Below are positions 45,451 through 54,714 of a stretch of 64,000 nt of DNA, piece after piece. Each line of letters starts with the position of its first letter. Within the stretch, counting starts at the first letter, position 1. Source of the stretch: an uncultured Flavobacteriaceae bacterium (GTDB lineage: Bacteria; Bacteroidota; Bacteroidia; Flavobacteriales; Flavobacteriaceae); assembly GCA_947487895.1 (NCBI GenBank), contig CANKYF010000007.1:131971-195970 (forward strand). The letters are read 5' to 3'. The notes under the pieces were generated by a model, which saw only the letters and a list, made by a program, of their open reading frames with translations, was not told where the DNA came from and did not search any database. The position numbers and the translations under genes are program-made.

Positions 45451-46481
45451 TAGATTCCTATTGAACTTGATTTTATGGCTACTTCTGCACCTCGTCTTAA
45501 TCTTTTGAAAACTCGAAGTGCAATTTGTGCCTGACTTAATGGAATACTTGGAACGACTGGTAATCCTGTTTTTGTAATCATTTTAAATGCTAATGCTTTT
45601 TCGTTGGCTGGTAATTTCATCAAAGCGGCAAAATATAGATTTGGGTTTTTTACAAAATCCTTTCGGGCTTTATAGGTTTCTGCAAAGTTGCGTTTGTACC
45701 CAAAAGTTTTGTCAAAAGTCTTTTCTGCTTTATCAAAGAATTTGTCTCTGTCAAAACCACGTTTTACATTTTTTCCGTGCATTTCAACTTCTGAAGCTTT
45801 GTGCTTGCTTCCTGGGGAAAGACTTATCGAATTTGAAGCATCTTTTCTGCTCACGATGATATGAATGTGACTTTGGTTTCCGTCTTTTTGCATTCCTTGT
45901 ACTATCCGTTTTCCGTTTTGTTGGTGTGGTGCTTGTCGTTCCAATTTGGCAATTTCCTTTTCCATCTTTTTTATATTTCCCTCAGCTCGTCCTTCCTGAA
46001 TATTTCGGATATCCGTTTTGAGCTGAAGTATTTTTGTTGCATACGGTTGGTTTTCTTTTATCTGAATATCTGTTCCTTTAAAGGTTCGTTGATGTTCAAT
46101 TTTGGCATAATATTTAATGTCATCGATTGTTATTGGTCGTCCGTTTATTTCCCGATTGAATGATGCGACATAATCCTTCATTATCTCTCTGGTGTATATT
46201 TTTAAATCTTCACGACTATTCTGTAATTGTTTTAATTCATACTTGGATGGACTGACCGTAATCGAATAAAATTTAGGTTCTTTCTTTTTCAGTTTTGCGG
46301 TGTTTCCATCAATTTCTTTTACCACTTCTTCAGCGGAAATCTCATCGCCAAATTGATTAAAAAAATGTTCCATATCCTGTTGTTCCAAACCTTGATTTTC
46401 TTTCTCTAAATACCCCACAAAATCAGCCGAACTTTGTGAATAATTGTTACCCAATTTTTGAGGTGTTATTGTAATGTACAT
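45450..46481 (-). CDS. mobB: Relaxase (MobB-like, DUF5712)
   Basis: 343 residues. The N-terminal half (ITITPQKLGNNYSQSSADFVGYLEKENQG) and HIHIIVSRKD near residue 208, with the paired His of the HxH metal site, are typical of the DUF5712/MobB relaxase family of Bacteroidota elements. It would nick oriT, form a covalent protein-DNA link and pilot the strand. It lies 11 bases after the BfmA/BtgA gene and touches the coupling-protein gene. Confidence 0.83.
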   Translation of the reverse strand: MYITITPQKLGNNYSQSSADFVGYLEKENQGLEQQDMEHFFNQFGDEISAEEVVKEIDGNTAKLKKKEPKFYSITVSPSKYELKQLQNSREDLKIYTREIMKDYVASFNREINGRPITIDDIKYYAKIEHQRTFKGTDIQIKENQPYATKILQLKTDIRNIQEGRAEGNIKKMEKEIAKLERQAPHQQNGKRIVQGMQKDGNQSHIHIIVSRKDASNSISLSPGSKHKASEVEMHGKNVKRGFDRDKFFDKAEKTFDKTFGYKRNFAETYKARKDFVKNPNLYFAALMKLPANEKALAFKMITKTGLPVVPSIPLSQAQIALRVFKRLRRGAEVAIKSSSIGI

Positions 46482-46492
46482 AGCTCAAAAAA

Positions 46493-46870
46493 TTATAGTT
46501 GATTACTTGGGTTTTGCTTTTCACGAAAGCGTACTTCTTTTTTTTCGGCATATTTCTTTTCAACAATTAGCGGTTTTTTAGTTGGTTCTTCTGTTTCAAA
46601 AAGGGATTGAATCATAGCCGCCGTAGGTTTGGTTTGCGTCTTTTCGACATCCCTCATTATGGCAATAACAGCATTGATTCTTTTTAAAAGTTTAGCTTCG
46701 ATAGTTCGCCCTGTCGGACCTAATTTTTCCTTTGGCGAAATTTCGTTGTAGAAGAAGAAATCTAGCATAGTAGCCATTGCCTCGGTATGCGATTTGAAGT
46801 AAGTGCGTGAGAAAGTTTGGAAACGTTTTGCAGTTTTCTTTTTAAATCTAATTCCAATAAATGAGTCCAT
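46493..46870 (-). CDS. BfmA/BtgA-type mobilisation accessory protein
   Basis: 125 residues. A basic N terminus (IRFKKKTAKRFQTFSRTYFKSHTEAMATML) and a KLLKRINAVIAIMRDVEKTQTKPT segment match the BfmA/BtgA family, relaxosome proteins that bind DNA near oriT. The candidate oriT lies directly upstream at 46878-47062, as expected for this role. Confidence 0.75.
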   Translation of the reverse strand: MDSFIGIRFKKKTAKRFQTFSRTYFKSHTEAMATMLDFFFYNEISPKEKLGPTGRTIEAKLLKRINAVIAIMRDVEKTQTKPTAAMIQSLFETEEPTKKPLIVEKKYAEKKEVRFREKQNPSNQL

Positions 46871-47250
46871 ATTTCGCCGATTTGTCGCAAAATCTTCCCT
46901 GAAAATGGGCGTTTCAAGCCCGTTTGTCGCAAATCGTTGATTGTCAGGAAATTAAAATATACTCAAATCACTGGTAATCAGCTATTTGAAAACGAAAAGG
47001 AATCCGAAACATCGCGCAGCGTGTTACCCTCTTGCTATTCCTTTTCGTCCCGCTCGCGGGACAAAAATCCATACAATCCAGCTAAAAAGCCGATTGCCAT
47101 TTTCAAGAAAAATGATTTTCCGATATGTTGTTTTTCGATGTGTAAGGGTATCGGCGAAAGTCGAAAAGTGGATAACCTTACTTTAATCTGTGTGCTAAAT
47201 TTTAGCAATGTAAAGATACATTTTTTTCTTGAATTGGATATGAATTGCAT
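46871..47250. other. Candidate oriT region with repeats and hairpins
   Basis: A 380-base gene-free stretch upstream of the mobilisation genes. TTTGTCGCAAA occurs at 46881-46891 and 46923-46933, 42 bases apart (about four helical turns). Between them, GGGC at 46907 pairs with GCCC at 46918. At 47047-47062, GTCCCGC and GCGGGAC form a perfect 7-bp hairpin with a 2-base loop. Repeats plus hairpins next to relaxase genes are the usual signature of a transfer origin, but no nic site can be read with confidence. Confidence 0.45.
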
Positions 47251-47256
47251 ACAAAA

Positions 47257-47280
47257 ACACCTCTAAAAATTCAGAGGTGT
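47257..47280 (-). terminator. Intrinsic terminator for the - strand genes starting at 48373
   Basis: ACACCTCT (47257-47264) pairs with AGAGGTGT (47273-47280). Read on the - strand the hairpin is followed by TTTTTG, so it would end transcripts of the genes at 47302 and 47511. Confidence 0.6.
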
Positions 47281-47301
47281 TGGATTTAAAAATTGACAAA
47301 A

Positions 47302-47499
47302 TTATATATTGAAAACGTATGTGTAGGAATATAAATTCCGAAGTGCTTCTTCCTCAATTATCGTTTCAAAACAGATATAATTTTCCTTTACGTATTTGCG
47401 GATAGCATCCCCAAATTTTCGTTCCACATCTTTTTTAGAATTTTCTAAAAGTCGGTTTTGAGCCTCTTCGCTCAAGTCTGTAAAATTGAGATATACCAT
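47302..47499 (-). CDS. Small conserved conjugative-element protein
   Basis: 65 residues, mostly helical and acidic (LSEEAQNRLLENSKKDVERKFGDAIRKY). No recognised domain. Eleven bases after the RadC-like gene and just before a terminator, so it is probably the last gene of that unit. The function is unknown. Confidence 0.55.
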   Translation of the reverse strand: MVYLNFTDLSEEAQNRLLENSKKDVERKFGDAIRKYVKENYICFETIIEEEALRNLYSYTYVFNI

Positions 47500-47510
47500 A
47501 GCCTTTTATT

Positions 47511-47960
47511 TTACAAAATTCCGTTATCAGAAAAACTATAATAATCCCCATCGGGCGCAAATATCAAATGGTCAAGAATTTTAATATCAAATAATTTTGA
47601 CGCTTTTTTAATCCTGTTCGTTAGTCTTTTGTCTGCATCGCTTGGCTCTAATTTTCCACTAGGATGATTATGCGTTAAGATGATGGCTACCGATAAAGAT
47701 TTCAGAATGACTGCAAATAAAATTCTAAGGTCAACTAAAGTGCCTGTAATACCACCTTGTGAAATTTGATATACTCCTTTTACTTTGTTACTATTGTTCA
47801 ATAACACTAGCTTAAAAGTCTCTTGTAATGCAATTGTATTTTTATCCCAATCTTCATATAACAATTCAGCTGCATCTTGCGAATTGCTAATTTTTTGCCA
47901 CATAGAAGACTTCAAACCTCCTTTGTAACTGATGCTAATTTCATTAACTTTGTTGCTCAT
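47511..47960 (-). CDS. RadC-like JAB domain protein
   Basis: 149 residues. The JAMM/JAB core is clear: LTHNHPSGKLEPSDAD near residues 96-111, preceded by SQGGITGTLVDLRILFAVILK. RadC-like JAB proteins are frequent in transfer leading regions; their activity is not settled. It is the upstream neighbour of the 65-residue gene and is separated from ssb by a terminator at 47989. Confidence 0.82.
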   Translation of the reverse strand: MSNKVNEISISYKGGLKSSMWQKISNSQDAAELLYEDWDKNTIALQETFKLVLLNNSNKVKGVYQISQGGITGTLVDLRILFAVILKSLSVAIILTHNHPSGKLEPSDADKRLTNRIKKASKLFDIKILDHLIFAPDGDYYSFSDNGIL

Positions 47961-47988
47961 TGTTTCTATGATTTATATTAATAATGAA

Positions 47989-48024
47989 AAAGAGGGCGCA
48001 TCTTTCGACGGTTACGCCCTCTTT
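47989..48024 (-). terminator. Intrinsic terminator after ssb
   Basis: AAAGAGGGCG (47989-47998) pairs with CGCCCTCTTT (48015-48024), 10 bp with a 16-base loop. On the - strand it lies 4 bases after the ssb stop and is followed by T residues. Confidence 0.6.
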
Positions 48025-48028
48025 AATT

Positions 48029-48373
48029 TTATTTATCGCCTTTACTTCCAAGTAAAAGGATTTCATCGGCTACAACTTCTGTAACATAGCGTTGTTCGTT
48101 ATCGTCAGTTGTATAACTTCGAGTTTTTAGTTTTCCCGATATTCCAACTTCTTTTCCTTTAGCAACATACTTTTCTACTATTTCAGCGGTCTTGCCCCAG
48201 GCTACAATTGTATGCCAATTAGTATCTGTTTGCTTTTCGCCTTTGTTGTCTTTGTAATACTCATTTGTTGCCAATGAAAAACGGGCTACTTTCTTTCCGC
48301 TTTCAAGGTTCGTAATTGTTGGTTCTTGTCCAACGTTTCCAATTAACTGTACGTGATTTTTAATAGTACTCAT
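48029..48373 (-). CDS. ssb: Single-stranded DNA-binding protein
   Basis: 114 residues with the full OB-fold pattern: MSTIKNHVQLIGNVGQEP at the start, then KKVARFSLATNEYY, TDTNWHTIVAWG and a final EVVADEILLLGSK. It lacks the long acidic tail of E. coli SSB, as is common on plasmids and ICEs. It would coat the transferred single strand on entry. Its position after a small 62-residue gene and before radC is typical of leading regions. Confidence 0.9.
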   Translation of the reverse strand: MSTIKNHVQLIGNVGQEPTITNLESGKKVARFSLATNEYYKDNKGEKQTDTNWHTIVAWGKTAEIVEKYVAKGKEVGISGKLKTRSYTTDDNEQRYVTEVVADEILLLGSKGDK

Positions 48374-48411
48374 AATAAAATATTTAAGTGATTTATATTT
48401 CCCCTATTGAT

Positions 48412-48600
48412 TTAAAACAGATTAAATTTTAAGGGGTGTTTGTTCTTTTCTTCTGTGCACCGCACAATGGATAGAGTGGGTTTTGTCAAGACTTTTTGGG
48501 TAAAATCAGGTGTGTTTGCGACGTAGTAAAATCCTTGGATTTTCAAGGAAGTAGAAACCTTATTTTTCGCTAAAACTCGTATAGTCTTGACAAGTTCCAT
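48412..48600 (-). CDS. Possible small protein upstream of ssb
   Basis: 62 residues (VLAKNKVSTSLKIQGFYYVAN and a RCTEEKNKHP end). It begins with an ATG at 48600 and ends 38 bases before ssb. The sequence looks protein-like, but I know no family. Moderate to low confidence that it is translated. Confidence 0.35.
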   Translation of the reverse strand: MELVKTIRVLAKNKVSTSLKIQGFYYVANTPDFTQKVLTKPTLSIVRCTEEKNKHPLKFNLF

Positions 48601-49090
48601 AAGGGCATTAGCAATTCTTTTAAACGCAGGTGCGTTTGAGCGTACCGACAGTTAAGCGAAATAAGTAGCTGTGGTTAAATTAGAATTGGTTATGTCGTGC
48701 CTGTTTTTCGACGACCCGAAAAACAACAAAGGCTTTATCCATTATAAACCCCTTAAAATGTGTAAGGCAGCGGTTCGGTTTTTAAGAATTTTCGAGGAAG
48801 CACTCAAGAAGGGCTTACCGCAAATTCTGTTAAGAAAATCGAGGCGATGTCTTTCCGATGAGAAAGCGGACTTGATTCACGATTTTGGCTCGGGAATGTA
48901 GTGTTCCTTCCCAGAGCATCGGGAAGGGTTAACGGAATGGAAAGTTGAAATTGGGGATTGTGTCCAAGACCTGTTAAGAGAAGCTCTTTTCTCAAAATGC
49001 AGCTTTTCGCGAAATGTAGGGAAATGTGCTGAATGGATTATGAAGCTCTAACTCAATAAAAAGTTCATATTACTTTTATGAGTAGCTAAT
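48601..49090. other. 490-base non-coding region with two strong hairpins
   Basis: I see no convincing gene. GTTTTTCG (48703-48710) pairs with CGAAAAAC (48717-48724), an 8-bp stem. CCTTCCC (48906-48912) pairs with GGGAAGG (48921-48927), a 7-bp stem. The stretch lies upstream of the - strand ssb unit, so the hairpins could serve as single-stranded promoters or leaders of the incoming strand; this is inference. Confidence 0.4.
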
Positions 49091-49642
49091 TCACTTTTCA
49101 AAAAGTTGTTTCTGATTTTTATAAAGTATCTTAGTCTCTGATTTTTCAGCAATTTTCAATTTATCTTTTAGAGCCTTTCTTCTTTTGTCATAAATCCATC
49201 TTCTCAAATTATTCAAAAGCCTCATTTCATATTCTGAAAGTTCACTTGGTGCAATTTCAGTCATTGCATTCAACTGGTCACTATTCTGAAATTGAGTTGC
49301 ATATTTAAGACCCAACCAGGTATAAATATTTACCCATTCTGTAGGCATTGGTGCTTCATAAGTTCTTGGCATTATATAAGCTAAAGTTTCCGTTAGCGAT
49401 GCCATTTCTTCTTGTTGCATTGAACATAGTAATCGTGACAATTTGATGTTTTTAAGTATATCTTTTGGTATGGTATCTTGCCAAGCAGATTTAAAAACAA
49501 TAATAGGACTGGTAAGACAATCCATAAAATTGAAAACAAAATCGTCAGTTTGCTTTTTATTCGACTTTACCGTTTTCTTCTGTTTTTGTAAAGGTTCGCA
49601 GTCGAACCCAAAATCAAGTTGTACTAAATTAAAATTTTCCAT
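49091..49642 (-). CDS. Uncharacterised leading-region protein
   Basis: 183 residues from the ATG at 49642 (MENFNLVQLDFGFD); the frame opens further up at 49807, but this would run into the DUF932 gene. A lysine-rich stretch near residues 24-34 and a C-terminal LNNLRRWIYDKRRKALKDKLKIAEK helix suggest nucleic-acid or protein binding. Placed between the ssb region and DUF932. I do not recognise the family. Confidence 0.5.
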   Translation of the reverse strand: MENFNLVQLDFGFDCEPLQKQKKTVKSNKKQTDDFVFNFMDCLTSPIIVFKSAWQDTIPKDILKNIKLSRLLCSMQQEEMASLTETLAYIMPRTYEAPMPTEWVNIYTWLGLKYATQFQNSDQLNAMTEIAPSELSEYEMRLLNNLRRWIYDKRRKALKDKLKIAEKSETKILYKNQKQLFEK

Positions 49643-49748
49643 AATATGAAATTTTAGACCTATCTGCTGACAGGTACGGTTAAATAATATTTTAAGTATG
49701 AGAGAAAAATCCAGTTTAGGTAGGTACTGGATAAACCTTAAAATGCTA

Positions 49749-50585
49749 CTAAGCCATTTCGTAGACTTCATCGAATAATTTCTTATCCAACCGCTCTTGT
49801 TGACCAAAACTCTTCTTCAATGTATTGTGCAATACTGAATTAAAGGCATTGTAGCCTAACCATAGATTCGGTTCTTCATTGAGTAATAAGGCTTCGTAGT
49901 TTAAAATCTCAATGACTTCACGAGACTTTTTTGAAGGGTCACTATTCTTGTCGCTACACTCGTATCTAAACAATTTAGTTTTGTCAAGAATGGCCTTGAC
50001 GAACTCTTGTGTATCGATGATTTTAAATTCCTTCATCTTATCGAACTTCTTGATAATGGTATAAAACTCATTATCCAAAAACTTGTCAAACAAGCTGTTC
50101 AACCTTGGCATAATAAGATGTGTATTGTTCTTATTGTGCTTTATGGAAAATTCGATTTCTGCCTGGGAAACGTGCAAACCGTTAGAGCATACTTTGCGGT
50201 AAAATCCGAAGTGGCCAGAAGTCTTTTCGCTACCGTCATAAGAGTTTTTAAAGCGAAGCATCGGCAGTATCAAGTCCTCTTTATTTTTTACAGAGAATTG
50301 ACTCTTATCGTCAATGATGAAGTCTGTTATGAAAGACCTATCATTCTTATTGATGGTGCGTTTGTGAAAGTTCAGTTGCGCTTCAGACAGCATTTCCTCT
50401 GCTTTCTTAAAGAACAATTGATTCGGAATATGTCCGTAGCTGTTCGATACTACATTGACAATTTTGCCATTGGAAATTATGACGTTTTCAAGTCCACGTC
50501 GAGATTCCATCTGCGTCAAAGTTTTTAAGGATTTCATTTCTGATGGAACAAAGATTTCATCCTGCTGTAAATTTTGTAAATACAT
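49749..50585 (-). CDS. DUF932 phage/plasmid-related protein
   Basis: 278 residues from the ATG at 50585 (MYLQNLQQDEIFVPSE; the frame opens at 50609 with a TTG). Landmarks include NGKIVNVVSNSYGHIPNQLF, LILPMLRFKNSYDGSEKTSGHFGFYRKVCSNGL and WLGYNAFNSVL, the DUF932 pattern. These proteins are common on plasmids and ICEs and have been linked to protection of the incoming DNA. The 145-base repeat at 50596 lies immediately upstream, so it contains this gene's leader. Confidence 0.8.
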   Translation of the reverse strand: MYLQNLQQDEIFVPSEMKSLKTLTQMESRRGLENVIISNGKIVNVVSNSYGHIPNQLFFKKAEEMLSEAQLNFHKRTINKNDRSFITDFIIDDKSQFSVKNKEDLILPMLRFKNSYDGSEKTSGHFGFYRKVCSNGLHVSQAEIEFSIKHNKNNTHLIMPRLNSLFDKFLDNEFYTIIKKFDKMKEFKIIDTQEFVKAILDKTKLFRYECSDKNSDPSKKSREVIEILNYEALLLNEEPNLWLGYNAFNSVLHNTLKKSFGQQERLDKKLFDEVYEMA

Positions 50586-50595
50586 AGCTTTTGAA

Positions 50596-50740
50596 TTTAG
50601 ATTAAACAATATTTGAGCGGTAACCCAAACGGAAGCTAAAATCTCAGCTCAAAAGGAAACGGAATAAATAAGCTAGGGAAGAAGAGTGGGCTTTATGCCG
50701 TAGTCTTTTGATGGGTGTATTTTACGAGTTTATCTTTGCG
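50596..50740. repeat. Direct repeat copy A (leader of the DUF932 gene)
   Basis: 145 bases nearly identical to 63316-63460, same orientation, 12,720 bases apart. The conserved cores are AAAAGGAAACGGAATAAATA and GGGCTTTATGCCGTAGTCTT. It lies between gajB and the DUF932 gene and is read in the - strand direction as that gene's leader. The flanking arms have diverged, so it is a functional or ancestral duplication rather than a fresh copy. Confidence 0.85.
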
Positions 50741-50783
50741 CTACTATTGATTGATTATTTCTTTCTTAGAGATAAAACGATTC

Positions 50784-52577
50784 TTATAATTCGTCGTACT
50801 CATGAATAATTTGAGAAAGTACTTTGGTAGGAAAGTACGGTTCATTTTTCCAATTTTTCCTTCCTGTTTCTGAAATTAAATGAAGATTTTTTCTAGCTCT
50901 CGAACCAACTACATAGAGTAATCTATTGGCAGTTTCGTCTCCATTTGCATCTCTTGAATGTGGCACGTAACCTTCAAGAAGACCGAAAGCAATTACCGTG
51001 TCGAACTCTGCACCTTTTACACCGTGTATGGTTGAAATAGTAGTACCATCTTTTTGTTGAAATACCTTCTTAAAACTGTCAATATGTTCAATAAAGCTAT
51101 TACCTTCTTTCTTAATCCTATCTATGCGTTTTCTAGAACTATCAAAAAATGAAGTGAAACTTTCTGTTAGGGATATATTAGTGGTAAGGTCAATATTTAG
51201 TTCATCAAGGAATGTTTCAAAAAATGACTGTAAATAGTCTAATCCATTCGTTTCATCAATCGTAATACCATTACAGGTTCTTAAAATTGATTTGTGGGTA
51301 ATATCGTCAACATTATAGCCGGAATCTACAAGGTCTTTTAGAATTTCATTCGCCCAACGCAAACGCCTCAGATACATCCTTGGTGAAGCTTCAGTAAGAA
51401 CAATGCGAGAAAGTTTATACCAAAAATTTTCTATATCTCTTGAAAATGGTGCCATTCCAGGACCATTAAAATTATACTCAGGCATTTCAATCATAAGACT
51501 ACGTGATATCGGTGCCAAATGAATCCATTGAGGTCCGAGGATGCAGATTTCATTTGGGTCTATACCTAGTACTTCTACGTTATGTTTGAGCAACCTGCTC
51601 ATTTCTTTTACCAAATTATCTACGTGAACTTGATTGTTGAATGATACGATACTGACATAATCCCTTTCTTTTCCTGATGCTAAAACTACATTTTCAAAGG
51701 TTTTGTATTTATCAAAATAATCTACTATTGATGAAGAACTTCGATAATTCTGTTCAAGCTCTAACTTTTTAAACTCTAAACCAGAAAGCTTTTCTAATTC
51801 AGTCTTTTCAATAGGATAGCCACCTAAACCACCATATATGGTTTGATTTGGGTCGCCAACTATTAGTGCTCGGGTAGCTCCTTGACCAGAATGCCAGATT
51901 TTTGAAATTATATGATATTGAATTTCTTTGGTGTCTTGATATTCATCCACTAAGATGATTTCAAACAATTTTGAAAGCGTTTTGGCAATAACTGGATTTT
52001 CATCAAGTAATTGGTGAGAATACAATAACATAAGTTCATAGCTTATAAAATTGTTCTCATCTAAAAAGGTAAAGTAATCTTGTAATACTGCACTCACATT
52101 ATTGTACTTACCGCCATATTGAACACCCTGAACTATCCCATTAATACTTGCATAGTGACCACAATCCCAATGAGTAATTCTAGGATAGTTATATGCTGAA
52201 CACAAATCACTTAACAAGTTATCAGACTCATTACCATCCATTATTCGATAACCAAATTTAAGCACTTCTAGAAGTGCCGAATATGGTTTTAGAATCCATT
52301 CGTTACAAAATGAATGAATTGTTCCTATCCACAGTTGATTTGTCGAAACCCCTAGTAATTCTATACGTTCTTTAATTTCATTTGCAGCTCGATTTGTGTA
52401 AGTAATAGCTATCACAAATTTCTTATGAGAATCTAATTTGGATAGTTCGTTCGCAACCTTATATGTGAGGGTTCTTGTTTTTCCACTACCAGGGCAAGCT
52501 ACAAGAAGTATATTGGCATCGTCTTTTACAACAGCACTTTGTTCTTCATTTAATTCTTTATCGGTCCAGACAAACAT
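50784..52577 (-). CDS. gajB: UvrD-like superfamily 1 helicase, GajB-like
   Basis: 597 residues. SF1 motifs in order: LLVACPGSGKTRTL (Walker A, near residue 29), AITYTNRAANEIKERI, VDEYQDTKE (motif II, near residue 211), VGDPNQTIYGG (motif III, near residue 240) and ISTIHGVKGAEFDTVIAFGLLEGYVP (motifs V-VI, near residue 514). It is the partner of the OLD nuclease upstream, one base away, and the two form the OLD-plus-helicase pair characteristic of Gabija. GajB senses DNA ends and is proposed to activate GajA. The pair follows jetD in the same operon. Confidence 0.8.
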   Translation of the reverse strand: MFVWTDKELNEEQSAVVKDDANILLVACPGSGKTRTLTYKVANELSKLDSHKKFVIAITYTNRAANEIKERIELLGVSTNQLWIGTIHSFCNEWILKPYSALLEVLKFGYRIMDGNESDNLLSDLCSAYNYPRITHWDCGHYASINGIVQGVQYGGKYNNVSAVLQDYFTFLDENNFISYELMLLYSHQLLDENPVIAKTLSKLFEIILVDEYQDTKEIQYHIISKIWHSGQGATRALIVGDPNQTIYGGLGGYPIEKTELEKLSGLEFKKLELEQNYRSSSSIVDYFDKYKTFENVVLASGKERDYVSIVSFNNQVHVDNLVKEMSRLLKHNVEVLGIDPNEICILGPQWIHLAPISRSLMIEMPEYNFNGPGMAPFSRDIENFWYKLSRIVLTEASPRMYLRRLRWANEILKDLVDSGYNVDDITHKSILRTCNGITIDETNGLDYLQSFFETFLDELNIDLTTNISLTESFTSFFDSSRKRIDRIKKEGNSFIEHIDSFKKVFQQKDGTTISTIHGVKGAEFDTVIAFGLLEGYVPHSRDANGDETANRLLYVVGSRARKNLHLISETGRKNWKNEPYFPTKVLSQIIHEYDEL

Positions 52578-52578
52578 A

Positions 52579-54708
52579 TTAAAGCAGTCTTAAAAAATCC
52601 AAGCCTCTATCAGCTAAAACAATCGTTTCAAATTCATCAATGATTTCAGGCAACTCTATCTCTGATTTACGATATCGATTAAGATTGTTCTTGAATACAT
52701 CAAAATCTAATTCTTCTTCATTAGAAAGCAATACTTTCATTCTATAATTGAAAATACCGGCTATTATTTCCCTACTCATTTTAGGTGTTGCAAATTGGAC
52801 TGCCTGTAAAATATAATTAGGAATGGCAGTATTGAAATCTATGTTGTTTCCTAATAAAATTGCAAACCATCCTTTGCCTTCCTGTTTAGCCATTGTCAAT
52901 ATCCTTTTACCAGCAATGGAAACATCGTCAGATGCTAGTTCTACCTTTGCCAAAGCAATAGTTGGTGGGTCAGTATAAACTTGTTCTATAATTTCAGTAA
53001 ACATTTCTGAATCATTTGCCATCAAGAAATCTACTTCAAATGTATGGTGTGCGTAGAAAGCTTCTAACCAACGGTTACTATCAATATAGGTCGTTATGCT
53101 TTCTTGTCTTTCGCGACCCTTTCTTTCGGAATTATGACATTTAGTTTTGTATTTTATAATCGCATCTGAATCTCCCTCTTGTATGGCAACATCAGTAATT
53201 GAATAATCTAAATCTGTAAGTATTGCACAGTTTCGTTGAATCCTGTTATCGTGAAAAATATCTGCTACATTTTCAAAACCTGTACTTCTAATGTTTATTA
53301 TACTCACACCTATTTCATCAAGACTAAAGCCTAACACTTTTTTTATTAATGAAGGAATCAATATTTCTTCGGCGTCTCCTTCAACTAGAATTACACCTTT
53401 TGCAAAAAGTAGATTAGTCCTTATTGCATCTAAATATCGTTCTAACTTTACAACTCTTTGTTCATCCAAACCAGTAGCGGGTTGATATGCAACTGCATAG
53501 TTACTTTTTTTGTTTAAAACATTTATATTCGACAGATTACTTACTTCTGAAATCTGCGTAGAATGCGTTGAATATATAATCTGTGTATCTCCGTAATCTA
53601 GCTTATCGAATAAGGTTTTTTGGATATGCGTATGTATGTGTGCTTCAGGTTCTTCAATCAATAAGAAGTTAGCAAATGTCTCGTTGGCCTTTTGGTATTT
53701 GAATTCTAATAGTTTTAAGGTTAGATAGATTAGGTTTGCTCCTCCAAGACTCAATTCGTGAATTCCACCTTCGTGGTCTTCTCCTGGTTCTCCAATAAAC
53801 AGTTTCAAAGATTGTAATAGCTTATTGGCCTCATCAGACAAACTTGATTTGATACTTAGTGACGATGGCGAATAGGTTTCGCCTACTGTTTCCTTTATAG
53901 TTTGCGAAATATTTTTTGTGATATCTAAAACATCTGGTAATTGTTCGATAGATTCATTTAAAGCTAAAACCTGTTCTGAAATGTTGGCATAATCCTCTTC
54001 ATCTATATCTTCACTTTTTGCTTTCAGCAATGTCAATAGCGGATTGGTTCTATTGTTATGAAAATCAGATACAACATCCCTAAGCGCTTGAATAAATGTA
54101 AACGATATTTCCCTAGAAATAGAAAGTTGGTGAGGGATTATAACACCTATCCTAGAAGCATCATCTGGAAAGCGAAATTTCACATTTTCAAAATCTCCAA
54201 CAATATCTTTATATACATTTTCATCATTAAAATCTACTGTGCTTTTTCCTGTAAATTTAGTTTCATAATCATCTATTGATAAGTCATCAAGTATAGCATT
54301 CATTCCTACTGTATCGCCTTCTGCTAAATCAGATAATCTTAGGCGGACGTCTGGCTTTGGTCTAAACAATAGCGTATAGGTAGCTTGCGTCAAAGTTTCT
54401 TGTGCTGCATCTCCAGTTCCGTGAACAAACAAGGCCTGTATTTCTTCATCTGGTGAGAGGTCGCTGAACTCAATACTTATGATTATCCAATGTCCTTGAA
54501 ATGGTCCTAAGTGTCTATTAAAATCATTCTCATTTAATTTATAAGACATCCTTAAAAGATTATCGTCTAGAAGTAGACGAATGGCTCTAAATAGGTTTGT
54601 TTTTCCCGACCCATTTTCTCCTATAATTGTGTTGATTCCCTCTTTAAATGAGAATTTGGTATTTCTGAAACTTTTATAGTTAACTATGGATACATTAGAT
54701 ATAAACAT
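52579..54708 (-). CDS. gajA: OLD-family ATPase/TOPRIM nuclease, GajA-like
   Basis: 709 residues. The N-terminal ABC-type ATPase has GENGSGKT at residues 30-37, LSLGGANLIYLTLK near residue 320 and LLIEEPEAHIH near residue 346. The C-terminal TOPRIM domain has VEGDAEEILIP near residue 440 and the DLD metal site near residue 499. This is the class 2 OLD layout, defined by a neighbouring UvrD-like helicase, and it equals GajA of Gabija. It is longer than the Bacillus cereus reference (about 580), and the extra length lies in the ATPase half. It starts 6 bases after the jetD stop. Confidence 0.82.
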   Translation of the reverse strand: MFISNVSIVNYKSFRNTKFSFKEGINTIIGENGSGKTNLFRAIRLLLDDNLLRMSYKLNENDFNRHLGPFQGHWIIISIEFSDLSPDEEIQALFVHGTGDAAQETLTQATYTLLFRPKPDVRLRLSDLAEGDTVGMNAILDDLSIDDYETKFTGKSTVDFNDENVYKDIVGDFENVKFRFPDDASRIGVIIPHQLSISREISFTFIQALRDVVSDFHNNRTNPLLTLLKAKSEDIDEEDYANISEQVLALNESIEQLPDVLDITKNISQTIKETVGETYSPSSLSIKSSLSDEANKLLQSLKLFIGEPGEDHEGGIHELSLGGANLIYLTLKLLEFKYQKANETFANFLLIEEPEAHIHTHIQKTLFDKLDYGDTQIIYSTHSTQISEVSNLSNINVLNKKSNYAVAYQPATGLDEQRVVKLERYLDAIRTNLLFAKGVILVEGDAEEILIPSLIKKVLGFSLDEIGVSIINIRSTGFENVADIFHDNRIQRNCAILTDLDYSITDVAIQEGDSDAIIKYKTKCHNSERKGRERQESITTYIDSNRWLEAFYAHHTFEVDFLMANDSEMFTEIIEQVYTDPPTIALAKVELASDDVSIAGKRILTMAKQEGKGWFAILLGNNIDFNTAIPNYILQAVQFATPKMSREIIAGIFNYRMKVLLSNEEELDFDVFKNNLNRYRKSEIELPEIIDEFETIVLADRGLDFLRLL

Positions 54709-54714
54709 TGGCTT

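Noticed and set aside
48671..48901. 76-codon + strand open frame upstream of ssb
   Set aside because: It lies opposite to the transcription of the surrounding genes, crosses the hairpins at 48703 and has no recognisable protein pattern, so I treat it as chance.
50007..50528. 173-codon + strand open frame inside the DUF932 gene
   Set aside because: It is antisense to a well-supported gene and its composition is that of a shadow frame.
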